Origin: Bacteriovoracaceae bacterium UBA7695
GTDB lineage: Bacteria; Bdellovibrionota; Bacteriovoracia; Bacteriovoracales; Bacteriovoracaceae
Assembly (NCBI GenBank): GCA_002482685.1
Contig: DLGL01000058.1
Coordinates: 5,751 to 46,892 of the forward strand
Reading direction: 5' to 3'
DNA: 41,142 bases
The translations under genes were made by a program, and so were the position numbers. The notes below the pieces were generated by a model. That model was not told the origin of the DNA. It saw only the letters and a list, made by a program, of their open reading frames with translations, and did not search any database. Shown piece after piece: positions 1-8,001 of the stretch; the stretch's first letter is position 1, and each line of letters starts with the position of its first letter.

Positions 1-572
1 CATGGCCCACGGATGGCAAAAAAATTAGAATTTGGATTGATCCGGGTCATGGAGGTACCGACACAGGTACTCAAGAAAATGGAATTGTGGAAAAGCAGCT
101 TACCTTGATTGTATCTCAAAAATTAAAAGTTGCTCTACAGAAGTTTGGACATGAAGTGACTTTGTCCAGAGAATCGGATCAGGACCTGGATCTCTGGAAG
201 CGCTTTAAAGATATTCAGGATCACAATTACGATCTGGCGTTGTCGATCCATTTTGACCATATTTTGCAGGAAGAGATCAGGGATGGGGGAAGACCGGCTT
301 GTTATTATAATAATTCACTATTCAGGCCTGTTGCTGAAGGGCTTTGTCGGGTCATTACAAGTTTAACCAATGAACCGGTTGCCACTGTAAAACGGCATCT
401 CATGCTTTTAAACTATCCATTTATACCAGTCGTTCTTCTTGAAGTTTTGAACCTCCAAAGACCCGATCATAAACGGATTTATATGGATAAAACGAGATTT
501 GAAGAATTTAGCTCTCAGTGGAGTGAAGCTACCGCTTTGGCGATTCATAAGTTATATGAAAAAGCTCCTTAA
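1..572 (+). CDS. N-acetylmuramoyl-L-alanine amidase, Amidase_3 family (5' partial)
   Basis: The reading frame is open from the window edge (codons in phase with position 3), so the N-terminus lies upstream. The visible part is a nearly complete Amidase_3 (AmiA/B/C-like) zinc amidase domain. Motifs are IDPGHGG (first zinc His), an E in GIVEKQL (zinc Glu), SIHFD (second zinc His) and LLEVLN (catalytic Glu). Enzymes of this family cut the bond between MurNAc and the peptide stem in the periplasm. A GTG at 87 exists, but starting there would remove the first zinc ligand, so it is not the start. The 3' end overlaps the next gene by 17 bp. Family assignment is firm; substrate is inferred. Confidence 0.9.
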   Translation, partial: WPTDGKKIRIWIDPGHGGTDTGTQENGIVEKQLTLIVSQKLKVALQKFGHEVTLSRESDQDLDLWKRFKDIQDHNYDLALSIHFDHILQEEIRDGGRPACYYNNSLFRPVAEGLCRVITSLTNEPVATVKRHLMLLNYPFIPVVLLEVLNLQRPDHKRIYMDKTRFEEFSSQWSEATALAIHKLYEKAP

Positions 573-1920
573 TCCATTCTCCATTTGGGGATTGATATTC
601 ATCGCAGGTCTCCTTGTATTCTGGCCTTCCCTGAATGTTCCTTTTATCTATTCTGAAATCTACGGCATTGTTAATAATCAAATGTTGAAAGAGCCATCTC
701 TTTTTTTTGAGAGAATGATTTCTCTGCGTGGGATATTCGATAAACCCGTCACCTTGTTAACTTTCATGTTGAACTATATGATTTCCGCGGACCCGTTTGG
801 TTTCCATTTGGTGAATTTTATGATTCACTTCGCTAACAGTGTTTTAATCTGGCGGATTGCCCGGATTATGAATTGTCGACCTTGGGTCAGTTCATTATTC
901 TTCTTTTTTCATCCACTTTCTTCGGCCGTTGTTGCCCAGGTGTATGGAAGGCCATATGGCCTAGGGCTATTTTTCTTTCTGTTAATGTTATTAGTTTTTA
1001 AATCGAGTGGGGAGTCTCAGAAAAAGAAATTCAAACTAGTGCTGGCTCCGGTTTATGTCTTTATACTGATGATCAAACAATCCTTTATTCTTATACCGTT
1101 GGCCTTCATCAGTGATTTGAGCATTAAAGAGCGTCGTCTCGTTTATATAATGACTGCTTTATTAAGTGCAATTTTCCTTATTTTATATGCCATTCCTTAT
1201 TCTCTGACTGCGCCCGTACCCTGGTTGGATTACGGACTCTCTCAGATTGAAAGCTTGCCCCGTATCTTTGGTCTCTTTTTAATTCCTTTTAATACCTCGC
1301 TTATTCACGACTGGGCTTTTATATCTAATCCCATGGACCCTATATTTCTCCTTGGGACCGTGATGATCGCTTTTTTTGTTTGGATCTGGATCAAAAATAA
1401 GGAAATTCGTCCTTTTCTGTTTCTGTTTCTCATTCTCTATCTTCCGACTCAGAATTTTTTGGCGAAAAATGAACTCGTGCGTGAATGGCGTCTCTATCCA
1501 AGCTTAGCTGTTTTGGCCCTTCTTATCGGGCACCTTAGTTTGCGACTCAAGAGCAAATGGATAAGCTCAGCATTCGGGATTTTATTAGTTATCTATTCTT
1601 TTAATCTTTGGCAGCAGGGTTTGATCTATCAAGATGGGATTAAAACGTGGAAACAAGTCTTGAGTTCTTACCCGGATTCTGCAACAGGTTGGAATAATCT
1701 TGGCTTTGAGTGGAGTAAAAAAAACGATCTATTAAATGCGAAAGAGTGTTTCTTAAAGGCAACTCAGTTAGGTCCACATACGGCCGTTTACTTCCAAAAT
1801 CTGGCAGCGGTCTACTTAAATCAGGGTGACCAAAAACGTGCTCAGGAACTGCGCTTTCAATCTCAAGAGATGGAGAATCTTTATGGCAAAAATGAACCGG
1901 CCATTCGTTATAAAAATTAG
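556..1920 (+). CDS. Polytopic GT-C-type membrane protein with C-terminal TPRs (TMTC/PMT-like)
   Basis: About 454 residues. Roughly ten hydrophobic segments are followed by a C-terminal soluble tail with two TPR-like repeats (WNNLGFEWSKKNDLLNAKECF and YFQNLAAVYLNQGDQKRAQEL). The segments DPFGFHLVNFMIHFANSVL and HPLSSAVVAQVYGRP match the pattern of bacterial TMTC/PMT-like GT-C glycosyltransferases, which use polyprenyl-phosphate sugars. The first loop, usually carrying an acidic pair after a Phe-Val-Tyr-like stretch, here reads FIYSEIYGIVNN, with only Glu in that place. I chose the ATG at 556, not an upstream TTG at 499, because it places the first helix properly at the N-terminus and gives a short coupled overlap. 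Both neighbours are peptidoglycan enzymes. Donor and acceptor are unknown. Confidence 0.75.
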   Translation: MKKLLNPFSIWGLIFIAGLLVFWPSLNVPFIYSEIYGIVNNQMLKEPSLFFERMISLRGIFDKPVTLLTFMLNYMISADPFGFHLVNFMIHFANSVLIWRIARIMNCRPWVSSLFFFFHPLSSAVVAQVYGRPYGLGLFFFLLMLLVFKSSGESQKKKFKLVLAPVYVFILMIKQSFILIPLAFISDLSIKERRLVYIMTALLSAIFLILYAIPYSLTAPVPWLDYGLSQIESLPRIFGLFLIPFNTSLIHDWAFISNPMDPIFLLGTVMIAFFVWIWIKNKEIRPFLFLFLILYLPTQNFLAKNELVREWRLYPSLAVLALLIGHLSLRLKSKWISSAFGILLVIYSFNLWQQGLIYQDGIKTWKQVLSSYPDSATGWNNLGFEWSKKNDLLNAKECFLKATQLGPHTAVYFQNLAAVYLNQGDQKRAQELRFQSQEMENLYGKNEPAIRYKN

Positions 1921-2629
1921 TCTTGGTGTTTTTGCTATTCTTGTAGGATTGCTGGCCATTCACATACACTCTTTACAACAAAAAGTTGAAGCCTATGCTC
2001 TAACTTCTTGTGCAACTCCACTTGAGGATAAATCTATAAGTGGCTCTCTAGTGCAGGCAATAATAGGTCAAGAGGACAGGAAATTTTTTGAACATAACGG
2101 GGTTCACTGGGCAGAGCTTTTTAATGTGGCGCTGATTAATACCTCTCAATTCAAAAAACTACGGGGCGGCTCTACCATTGATATGCAAACCTACAAGCTT
2201 TGTTTTCAGCCTGACTACAAAAGAAGTTTTAGTGAGAAATTTGAACAAATTATTGGGGCCATTGCTCTTAATAAAAAGTTTTCAAAACAAGAAATCCTTT
2301 CGACTTATATTCAAAAAGCTCCCATGGGGGTGGTTTCAAGTAGAGTCATAGAAGGTTTTCCGAATGGGGCCAAAGCCTACTTTAGAAAAACTATTCCTGA
2401 GCTCGACTACTACGAGGAGTGGCGACTCGTTTTAACTTTAAAAAACCGACGCAAATTCAATCCTTATATGGTGGGGAATTTTAAATCCCTCCCACCTGGC
2501 ATTGGAAAATCGCTTTATACGTCTGCAATCTTTCAGTACCATCATCAGGCAAATCTTAATCCAATCCTGCTTAAAATCCCCTTTATCTTTCTTAGAGAGC
2601 CTAAGTTTTATATTCAATGGGAAGAGTGA
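1883..2629 (+). CDS. Monofunctional peptidoglycan glycosyltransferase-like protein (GT51)
   Basis: 248 residues with one N-terminal membrane anchor (about residues 8-27) and a GT51 domain. Visible motifs are QEDRKFFEHNGV (catalytic Glu motif EDxxFxxHxG), RGGSTIDMQTYK (variant of GGSTITQQ) and NKKFSKQEILSTYIQKAPMG (variant of the sKdEILexYLN motif), then GAKAYFRK...L...E. There is no transpeptidase domain, so it resembles monofunctional MtgA-type enzymes that polymerise lipid II. The second motif is diverged (QQ to MQ), so full activity is uncertain. The start at 1883 follows GGAG at 1872-1875 with 7 nt spacing. It overlaps the preceding gene by 38 bp, which indicates co-translation. Confidence 0.82.
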   Translation: MAKMNRPFVIKISLGVFAILVGLLAIHIHSLQQKVEAYALTSCATPLEDKSISGSLVQAIIGQEDRKFFEHNGVHWAELFNVALINTSQFKKLRGGSTIDMQTYKLCFQPDYKRSFSEKFEQIIGAIALNKKFSKQEILSTYIQKAPMGVVSSRVIEGFPNGAKAYFRKTIPELDYYEEWRLVLTLKNRRKFNPYMVGNFKSLPPGIGKSLYTSAIFQYHHQANLNPILLKIPFIFLREPKFYIQWEE

Positions 2630-2803
2630 AAGTGCCAATAAGTGTTGCCTCCGCTGAAAAAATTCATTTTTTTGAGATTGCGATCAGAAGCTTAAGTGTT
2701 TGATAAACGGTCTAATTAGAACATAACCCCTCCTAAAAACTCAACTCCTGATTAAATTAGTCGATAAGTAATAAGTCGGACAAAATTTATTTTTGAGGTT
2801 GTT

Positions 2804-4285
2804 ATGGGTTATCAAAGATTTTTTATCAAGTCTTCCTTCCTGGTACTTATACTCACTACAGGGTGTGTAGAAATTATTCAAGAGGGCCCGGTGAAGTCCG
2901 ATGGATTTGAAAAATTCTCCGGTAGTGTTGCCTTCATTGTTAACCAAATCATCCCATCCGCCCATGCTTATGACCCGGCGATTTGTCGCTCTCAGAAATC
3001 AGTGGGAGCAACTGATTATGTAGAAGGATACCTTCTTTATACTAACGGAACTGAAGAACTTGTTTGTGATGCAGATATTGTCGCTGGTAGCTATGAGTTA
3101 GATATCAAGAAAGACTCTATTCCAAACTCTGCAGTTTTTAAAATTAAGGCCGTCTATCAAAGTGGAACCAGAACACAGGTCGTACGAAAAAATGATTTTT
3201 CTGATGTCACCAAATTTGATCTGAACCCTGTTGTATCAGTTGAGGCTGCTGCAATGATTGGATCAATTAAGCGCACAGGTACCATTCCCGCTAATCGTGA
3301 TGATTTTAGTGATGCCCATTTAGTCTTCGAAGAGGTACTGGGCACAGGAATTGCGAGTGTTTCAAATTCTTATCTTACGGCCATCCAAGAGCTGGCGATG
3401 GATCCTTCACTTACCAATATCTTTAAAGATAATGTTGAAAAAGTAAAAAATGTGGAAGCGATGGAGAAAATTTTCATTGCTCAGGTAGAAGAAAAATTAG
3501 GAAATGCTACAACTCAACTTTTTAATCCCAATATTAAAGTTCCGCAAGATTTATTGAATCAAGTTTCTATTGGAATTGCCGCTTGGAGTGATTTGGCTGC
3601 TATAACATCAGTTGGTGGGATGTTTTCTCATTACAATGCTTTGGAAGTAACCCATGGTCTGGTCCATGATCGATGTTTTTATTTAGGTGGATCCTTTGAA
3701 AGAATTAAGGTGAATGGTAAACCGGCCACTGTTACTCCACTAAGCCCCCTCTATGACGCCTTTATGGGCTTTCGCATGTCCGATGCAACTATAACAAACT
3801 CACAGGTCCTAAAAGAAACAATTGTATCCCAATCACCTTATGATGCCGTTGCCGGTCTTGCCCCTGGCTTTCATGGCGATCCAACTGACCTCAATGCAAC
3901 GACTATAAATTCGCTATTACCCCCAAGATATTTCGAGCATAACCTTGCAAAAAATATTGCTAAGTTTTGTGTTGATGACGCTGGGGTTGTTTCATTTGAC
4001 CCGACTTTTACGAATAATTTAAAGGGTGGTATCCAGGGTTCAGTAACAGGAATGTCTCTTTCAAATACTTATCCCAAGCATCTCATCATCAATACCAATA
4101 GTAATTCAGCAAACTCAATCTCGATGCTCCGTTATTCAGAAAGTCTGTCACCCGGAATTGTTGCTGACCAGTTGTTCACTCGCTACGTGAACGAGATCGG
4201 TCTAACGAACTTGAATCTGAATTCCAAAGTAGTAGTTGGGAACCAATTGAAAATAGCTTTAGACGGATCTGATCCAGCTCCATAG
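2804..4285 (+). CDS. Hypothetical lipoprotein
   Basis: 493 residues that I do not recognise. The N-terminus has a basic start, a hydrophobic stretch and LTTGC with Cys21, which looks like a lipoprotein signal though Thr sits at -3. The rest is soluble, mixed alpha/beta, with two or three cysteines and no repeats or catalytic motif I can name. SD-like GAGG lies just upstream of the ATG. The 174 bp before it hold no gene. It is transcribed alone or with the lipoprotein 131 bp downstream. Confidence 0.8.
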   Translation: MGYQRFFIKSSFLVLILTTGCVEIIQEGPVKSDGFEKFSGSVAFIVNQIIPSAHAYDPAICRSQKSVGATDYVEGYLLYTNGTEELVCDADIVAGSYELDIKKDSIPNSAVFKIKAVYQSGTRTQVVRKNDFSDVTKFDLNPVVSVEAAAMIGSIKRTGTIPANRDDFSDAHLVFEEVLGTGIASVSNSYLTAIQELAMDPSLTNIFKDNVEKVKNVEAMEKIFIAQVEEKLGNATTQLFNPNIKVPQDLLNQVSIGIAAWSDLAAITSVGGMFSHYNALEVTHGLVHDRCFYLGGSFERIKVNGKPATVTPLSPLYDAFMGFRMSDATITNSQVLKETIVSQSPYDAVAGLAPGFHGDPTDLNATTINSLLPPRYFEHNLAKNIAKFCVDDAGVVSFDPTFTNNLKGGIQGSVTGMSLSNTYPKHLIINTNSNSANSISMLRYSESLSPGIVADQLFTRYVNEIGLTNLNLNSKVVVGNQLKIALDGSDPAP

Positions 4286-4393
4286 GTTCAAGTGCATTTT
4301 AGCTCCTGCTAACTAAGATCATCTTTCCTTTTCTCGGTGGCTTACAAGTCGCCTCAGGGCCATAATGGCCATCATTTTCTGGCATCTATATTG

Positions 4394-4412
4394 CTCCTTT
4401 ATCCAAAAGGAG
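4394..4412 (+). promoter_or_regulatory. Leader hairpin burying the Shine-Dalgarno sequence
   Basis: CTCCTTT (4394-4400) and AAAGGAG (4406-4412) form a perfect 7-bp stem with a 5-nt loop. The right arm is the complete SD of the lipoprotein starting at 4417. Folding would block initiation, as in an RNA thermometer or ligand-controlled leader. Pairing is seen directly; regulation is inferred. A little upstream, GGCCATAATGGCC forms a 6-1-6 palindrome. Confidence 0.5.
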
Positions 4413-4416
4413 TTTT

Positions 4417-4944
4417 ATGATGAAACTTTCAAATGTATGTGGTTTTTTATCCCTCATTGTCTTGATAGGCTGCGGTGGTGCTAGTAATTCTAAAATCGAA
4501 CCTATTACTGAAGCTTCGGAAGGAATGGTGCTGGCACCAGGAACATACTCCGTGCCATGCTTTGAGAATAAGACGGCCTCACAAGGTTTTGGTTCACAAG
4601 TCTACAGTAAAGCAACCATGATTTTAGGTAGTGATGGTGCAGGTTCAAATGCATTTGAGATTTATAGCGATATTGGTTGCTCTACAATCCTTGCAAACGG
4701 AACTGTCCAAATACTTCATTACGAAACAGTATCAGTTAATGGAGAGAAAATACTTCTGATGGATCAAGACGATGGGTCCGGGGTGATGAGAATTTGGATT
4801 CCTTATAAGTCCCAAAACAGTACACTTTATTTTGATCTTGATTTCAGCGATGGAGAATCCGGTCCATATCTTGCCGAACCTACAGCGAGTGAAATTTTAG
4901 AATTTATGACAGGGCCTGAATTTCAAGGGATTCTAGTTCAATAG
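4417..4944 (+). CDS. Small hypothetical lipoprotein
   Basis: 175 residues. Signal peptide with lipobox LIGC (Cys19), then an acidic beta-rich domain with two more cysteines (PCFEN and GCSTI) that may form a disulfide. No known family recognised. Two adjacent ATG codons (4417 and 4420) are possible starts; the SD AAAGGAG ends at 4412, giving 4 or 7 nt spacing, so 4420 is equally plausible. The SD is fully paired in a leader hairpin (see 4394-4412). Confidence 0.8.
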   Translation: MMKLSNVCGFLSLIVLIGCGGASNSKIEPITEASEGMVLAPGTYSVPCFENKTASQGFGSQVYSKATMILGSDGAGSNAFEIYSDIGCSTILANGTVQILHYETVSVNGEKILLMDQDDGSGVMRIWIPYKSQNSTLYFDLDFSDGESGPYLAEPTASEILEFMTGPEFQGILVQ

Positions 4945-4995
4945 CGGAAGAGAATAATATTAAGAAATTTAGAATATTCCTCTTCAAATAAACCT

Positions 4996-5019
4996 GAAGC
5001 CTAGGCTTCTATAATTTTT
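4996..5019 (+). terminator. Possible rho-independent terminator of the lipoprotein gene
   Basis: The perfect 14-bp palindrome GAAGCCTAGGCTTC (4996-5009), which can fold as a 5-bp stem with a CTAG loop, is followed by TATAATTTTT. It lies 50 bp after the stop at 4944. The stem is short, so termination is only plausible. Confidence 0.4.
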
Positions 5020-5045
5020 ATACCACCATATAAGATTTCAATTAA

Positions 5046-5184
5046 TTGCAGATCTGCAAGATAATGTGAGTTTCTTTCTCGCTTCATCCTACGGTAAGAA
5101 TCCCAAATAAATAGATTTAACGATTAAGTTCCAATTTTGGAACGTTAACGAAATCCAACTTTATCAAAGGAGTTTTGGATAAAG
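5046..5184 (+). promoter_or_regulatory. Cluster of palindromes in front of the 5185-5684 operon
   Basis: Three elements lie close together. TTGCAGATCTGCAA (5046-5059) is a perfect 14-bp palindrome. GTTCCAA-TT-TTGGAAC (5128-5143) is flanked by TTAAC (5117-5121) and GTTAA (5144-5148), making a nested inverted repeat. CTTTATC (5159-5165) and GATAAAG (5178-5184) form a 7-bp stem directly before the ATG, with the SD AAAGGAG in the loop. The first two resemble operators for dimeric regulators; the third is a leader hairpin. Binding proteins are unknown. Confidence 0.45.
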
Positions 5185-5517
5185 ATGATCTCACTACTTG
5201 TCGCTTTTTGTTTTACATTAAACGTGTTTGCAAGCACTGGAACGATTCAGCAGTTTGAGCGTGCCTTAGATGACTATCATTATTCGTTAAGTGTTGACTG
5301 GGATCAAAAAGATAATAAATTTCATGAGCAAAAAACATTAGAACTTTTTAATAAAATACAGGATCTGATGTCTAAGAGTGGATTAACTCAATCACAAATA
5401 ATTTCTTTGCTGGAAAAGAAAATGCACAGCAAGGCCGAAGTAGAAGCTTTGAATCTTAAATTAGCTCTGATAGGGAATTCAGTTTCTCCTCAAGAGTTAG
5501 CTGGAATGGAAGCGTAA
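5185..5517 (+). CDS. Small exported helical protein
   Basis: 110 residues. A short signal peptide (to about residue 16, VFAS) precedes a mature part of about 94 residues rich in charged helix formers, with heptad-like stretches around LFNKIQDLMSKSG and SLLEKKMHSKAEVEALNLKLAL. No family recognised. The SD AAAGGAG at 5166-5172 has a long (12 nt) spacing to the ATG and lies in a hairpin loop. The stop overlaps the start of the next small gene (TAATG), so the two are translationally coupled. Confidence 0.8.
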   Translation: MISLLVAFCFTLNVFASTGTIQQFERALDDYHYSLSVDWDQKDNKFHEQKTLELFNKIQDLMSKSGLTQSQIISLLEKKMHSKAEVEALNLKLALIGNSVSPQELAGMEA

Positions 5518-5684
5518 TGGTCCCGGTTTACATTGTACTAGGTGTTGTTGCAGCCCTTGGGTTTGCTATGTGGTACAGTGCCACTCATGGATGTCAGGAG
5601 TATGCTCAAACTTGTGATCAGTTCGGTTGTAGAAATAACTACGACTCTTGTGTTGATCATGGCTACGTTGGGCCGCATCTTTAA
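5517..5684 (+). CDS. 55-residue cysteine-rich membrane micro-protein
   Basis: The start overlaps the previous stop in TAATG. The product has one N-terminal hydrophobic helix (residues 3-20) and a short polar tail with four cysteines at 26, 33, 38 and 45 and His at 24, 48 and 54. The tail is probably periplasmic and either disulfide-bonded or metal-binding; that is inference. No family recognised. One-base coupling to a signal-peptide protein, with a helix, Cys pattern and clean stop, supports a real gene. Confidence 0.65.
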   Translation: MVPVYIVLGVVAALGFAMWYSATHGCQEYAQTCDQFGCRNNYDSCVDHGYVGPHL

Positions 5685-5713
5685 ATTGAATACATCTCTG
5701 TCTTGATTAATGG

Positions 5714-5761
5714 CTCCATCATCCTTGTCAAAAGCACCGCTTGAGTTCAAGGTTGATGGAG
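5714..5761. repeat. Long inverted repeat between convergent genes
   Basis: 5714-5727 (CTCCATCATCCTTG) pairs with 5748-5761 (CAAGGTTGATGGAG): 14 bp with one T-T mismatch around a 20-nt loop that itself holds AAGC/GCTT. It sits between the convergent stops at 5684 and 5773. Neither flank has a clear T-tract, so it may be a 3'-end stabiliser or a weak bidirectional terminator. Confidence 0.55.
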
Positions 5762-5772
5762 AATATAGAAAG

Positions 5773-7446
5773 CTAAAAATAAAATAAAAGACTTGCACCA
5801 AACTCTAAAGGTTTATTTGCTGATTGATAAAAATGATTCAACCTTAATGCCATATCGTCTCTTAGTGAATAATTTATCGAGATTTCGCCTGATAGATTAA
5901 GATCCCGGGTCTCACTAAAGATTTTTTGAGTGTCTAATAGAAATTTAAAATCTCCAATAGCATAACCCGCAAGAATCCTAGGTCCTATTCCAAAGTAGTA
6001 TGATTTTGAATAAGGATTCATTCCGTAAGAGCGGGTTGCGAGAAATGCTGATAAAATAAATGTATCTGTTTTGATTCCTGTGCCGAGCCCGGCTTCCAGT
6101 CCACCAGAAAGACACTTTACACAACGAAACTCCCGGGGATTGATCGCTCCAAATTTTAAAAACCAGCTTGGCTCAAAACCTAGTCCGTCTATGTTCTGAA
6201 GTGAGAGGACATCAGCAAGAATTAGTTCTCGGGTTAATAAGCTTGTTTCTCGGTGCTCAAAAGTTAACCTGAGAACATCCAATGTGCTCCACTTGTCGTG
6301 ACCTACATCCTGATCAAGAACATCATGTAAGGCAAATCTTCCACTTAGGCGGCGAAAATTTCCACCCTCTGTGTAACTAACCCGCCTTGGGCCATGTCCG
6401 ACATCAGGTCTTGATTGAGTAGGAGATATATTAGGAGGAGAAGAAGGGACAGGATTGTTGGCCTTTTTAACCAATAATTCATGATAAAGCTTTTTGTCTT
6501 CAAGCTTACCTTTTCTTTCTTGAATTCTCATCTTGAGAAGTTTTTTTTCATCCTGAGATTTAGTTTCCAGATAGATTTTTTGTAAAGACGGCCGATAGAT
6601 AGGTTCCTGGAGAATTTTTTCTTCTTTAAGAATTCTCACGGTCTCAGAAGGGATAACATAAAAGGGTGACCGCTCAGAGAGCTTAAGTTCCGGGTCAGCG
6701 GCTTCAAGTAGTCTTAATATTTGCCAGGAGCAGTTTTCATCAAAGAAGAAGTAATCAAAGTAGGTCGTACTTTCAAGCTCCCATAGATGAGCAAGAAGCA
6801 TATCAATTGCATCTTTTCCCATGGTGAGAGGATACTCCCAGAGATCTCTTGCTTCAGAGTTGTTATATTCATTCACCTTAATAAAATAGGGTGCCAGTGA
6901 ATAGTGTCCCTCATAGCCGCCAACAACACCTAAAAAAGCAAATTCAACGCCGCCATCCGCACCTGTGGTGGCAGCAAAGTTCACGGCATAATCCAGAAGC
7001 GGATTATTACCATTAGCATTAAGTCTCAAGAAAGTATGACCAAACATTGAGGCCGGATTGTTTGGGTAACTTGAAGCAAAGACCAAGCTTAAACTTTCAA
7101 TCTGAAGTCCCTTGCGCCAGTTTTCGTAATCCGTGCACTGAACTTTTGGAAACTGATGGCCTTGCCTTTCTAAAAAAAGTCGCCTTGAAGTATAGACACA
7201 GGCCGCTGGTTGTTTAAGTTTCCCCACAAGAGTCTGGGTATCATTTAGTGCTTTAATGGTTTCTTTGAGCTCACTGGCTGGGTTTGTTTTACCCGTTTCA
7301 GAGAGATAAAAGCCTTTACCGTCGGCTTCACTTTTGAAACCGGTGAGTGTTTTTTGGTAGTGCAGAAGGTTGAGCCAGCCGGGAGAATGGGAGATGTCTT
7401 GCGCCCGGACGGCATTTATCCATCCGAGCAACAATAGAAAAAACAT
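5773..7446 (-). CDS. DUF4105 / Lnb N-terminal-domain periplasmic protein
   Basis: 557 residues. Signal peptide (residues 1-15, cleavage near VRA), then a DUF4105 domain. The family hallmarks are SMFGHTFLRL (His137) and FFDENCSW (Cys239), a His/Cys pair expected to be catalytic in this NlpC/P60-like fold. In Bacteroides this domain is part of Lnb, a lipoprotein N-acyltransferase. Residues 310-350 are a charged, proline-rich linker. The C-terminal ~200 residues are beta-rich and end in LLFYF, consistent with an outer-membrane or beta-barrel-like module. The start ATG overlaps the stop of the DUF3015 gene by 1 nt, so the two form a coupled pair. Domain call is firm; role in lipoprotein maturation is inferred. 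Confidence 0.85.
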   Translation of the reverse strand: MFFLLLLGWINAVRAQDISHSPGWLNLLHYQKTLTGFKSEADGKGFYLSETGKTNPASELKETIKALNDTQTLVGKLKQPAACVYTSRRLFLERQGHQFPKVQCTDYENWRKGLQIESLSLVFASSYPNNPASMFGHTFLRLNANGNNPLLDYAVNFAATTGADGGVEFAFLGVVGGYEGHYSLAPYFIKVNEYNNSEARDLWEYPLTMGKDAIDMLLAHLWELESTTYFDYFFFDENCSWQILRLLEAADPELKLSERSPFYVIPSETVRILKEEKILQEPIYRPSLQKIYLETKSQDEKKLLKMRIQERKGKLEDKKLYHELLVKKANNPVPSSPPNISPTQSRPDVGHGPRRVSYTEGGNFRRLSGRFALHDVLDQDVGHDKWSTLDVLRLTFEHRETSLLTRELILADVLSLQNIDGLGFEPSWFLKFGAINPREFRCVKCLSGGLEAGLGTGIKTDTFILSAFLATRSYGMNPYSKSYYFGIGPRILAGYAIGDFKFLLDTQKIFSETRDLNLSGEISINYSLRDDMALRLNHFYQSANKPLEFGASLLFYF

Positions 7447-7928
7447 TAGATCAGGGCAGTGTTATCGCAAGAAGAAGCAAATGAAGTCTGCTTAAGTTCT
7501 CTACCTAAACCTTTAAGAAAATCTTTTGGAGTTGCATTCGCATCATTGAAGAGTTTTGAATAAGACCCCTTTGCCCAAGTTGCAAATTCAGCTTGCGCAG
7601 AGGGAGAGCAGCCTAAAACTTCTGCAAAAGTTGCAACGTATTCACCCTGGCCCTGGGCCATTTCATACCGGAGTTCAGGTAAGTTAGCTTCAGCATAATA
7701 AACAGGGTACATGTCTCTTTTTACAATACTATGTTGAGAGCAACCTGACGTACCGGTTGTGATACCGAAAAGTTGAGATGAAAACGAATGGTTAGTCGTG
7801 GCACGAAAAAGTGCTGACAAAATTGAATTTTCCTTCCAGATAATTGATCCAAGACCACAGCCAGTGCTACTGTCTGCCATTGATAAGGCTGGAAATAATA
7901 TAATCATCGCGACCAATAAAAAACGCAT
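7446..7928 (-). CDS. DUF3015 family exported protein
   Basis: 160 residues with signal peptide (cleavage near SMA, residue 18) and the DUF3015 signature CGLGSIIWKENS at the mature N-terminus. Further cysteines (GTSGCSQHS, LGCSP, SSCDN) suggest disulfides. The reading frame is open further upstream, but ATG 7928 is preferred because a strong GAAGGAG lies 6 nt before it and the signal peptide starts there. Function of the family is unknown. Its stop overlaps the DUF4105 start (TAATG). Confidence 0.85.
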   Translation of the reverse strand: MRFLLVAMIILFPALSMADSSTGCGLGSIIWKENSILSALFRATTNHSFSSQLFGITTGTSGCSQHSIVKRDMYPVYYAEANLPELRYEMAQGQGEYVATFAEVLGCSPSAQAEFATWAKGSYSKLFNDANATPKDFLKGLGRELKQTSFASSCDNTALI

Positions 7929-8001
7929 TAGAACTCCTTCATATGGTATTGAGCTTTTATTATCACCTAAACTCAAATTTCTTGGAAATAATATTTGGGG
8001 G

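Noticed and set aside
1640..1969. Minus-strand 109-codon frame
   Set aside because: Lies across the end of the GT-C gene and the GT51 start; no SD or family.
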